Source: Lepidurus packardi (lineage: Eukaryota > Arthropoda > Branchiopoda > Notostraca > Triopsidae). Taken from it: a stretch of 64,000 nucleotides of DNA. A program made the translations under genes and the position numbers. Location: positions 1,329,501 to 1,393,500 of the forward strand of contig JAKZAN010000003.1 in the NCBI GenBank assembly GCA_023053545.1. Direction: 5' to 3'. Below are positions 63,885 to 64,000 of this stretch, one piece after another. Under the pieces are notes generated by a model that saw only the letters and a program-made list of their open reading frames with translations, was not told where the DNA came from and did not search any database. Position 1 is the stretch's first letter. Each line of letters begins with the position of its first letter.

Positions 63885-64000
63885 CTCGCACGAATAAAGA
63901 AGTTCCTGGCCTTGAATTTTTACTGGGCTGAGACTTCTGAGTCACAACCGCCTATTGATAATGAGCCACCCGAATTCACTTTAGATGAAGTCCCCACTGT
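63885..64000 (+). other. Edge of hAT-B 5' region; open frame at window end
   Basis: After the Tigger the plus strand is open to the end in one frame (FLALNFYWAETSESQPPI). It may be part of another element or chance; too short to assign. hAT-B's 5' terminus is expected beyond 64000. Confidence 0.3.

Larger units (their letters stand above)
27275..64000 (-). mobile_element. hAT-B (CGBP1/BED-like), outermost element of the nested stack
   Basis: The two halves of one hAT transposase lie at 53738-54870 (N-terminal) and 27476-28165 (C-terminal), separated exactly by a gypsy element. A likely terminus (TAGGGCTAGTCTAAAATC) lies at about 27281 beside the 28S fragment. The 5' side is interrupted by a Tigger at 54894, and the matching terminus must lie beyond 64000. 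The outer borders are therefore approximate. Confidence 0.65.

Overview
This window is a metazoan nuclear genome segment made almost entirely of transposable elements and giant DNA transposons. Evidence for an animal host is the mix of Polinton/Maverick, hAT, Tigger/pogo, BEL/Pao, Ty3/gypsy and non-LTR elements, together with short spliceosomal introns (53-72 nt, GT-AG) in several genes. The composition fits an aquatic invertebrate such as a cnidarian or sponge, but no host gene is present to fix the species. I see no confident single-copy host gene.

Left part (1-27.3 kb). The window opens inside a Polinton (copy A, to 6938), which sits in the RNase H region of a non-LTR retrotransposon. Then come a decayed hAT (7.65-10.55 kb), a BEL integrase relic with LTR pieces (11.05-12.08 kb), unassigned sequence with a gypsy gag scrap, a BED-type hAT with GAGACC-rich end (15.16-17.04 kb), a deleted BEL element (17.04-19.24 kb), a non-LTR relic, a ZBED5-like relic, and an intron-bearing transposase-like pseudogene (22.76-24.12 kb). 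Near 26.2-27.05 kb is the N-terminal half of an R2-type retrotransposon joined directly to a 221-nt piece of 28S rRNA (27054-27274).

Right part (27.3-64 kb). This is one nested stack whose junctions can mostly be read from target-site duplications. A CGBP1/BED-like hAT (hAT-B) is split by a Ty3/gypsy element (28166-53737) and, near its 5' end, by a Tigger (54894-63882). The gypsy is split by a second hAT (hAT-A, 28544-44771) and by a BEL element (BEL-3, 45071-49679). hAT-A is in turn split by a complete 13,846-bp Polinton (copy B, 28995-42840, duplication TGCGTA). The Tigger is split by BEL-2 (56192-62989, duplication ATTGC).

Polinton B has ~1.22-kb terminal inverted repeats and a virus-like gene set: adenain-type protease, major capsid candidate, basic protein, penton-like minor capsid protein, chromodomain integrase, three small uncharacterised proteins, a three-exon protein-primed DNA polymerase B and a packaging ATPase. 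Genes overlap or abut as in a viral genome. Copy A is nearly identical over the shared part, but carries a ~1.4-kb two-gene cargo module after the ATPase that copy B lacks. That module, the R2-like/28S junction, and the nesting are the most interesting parts of the window.
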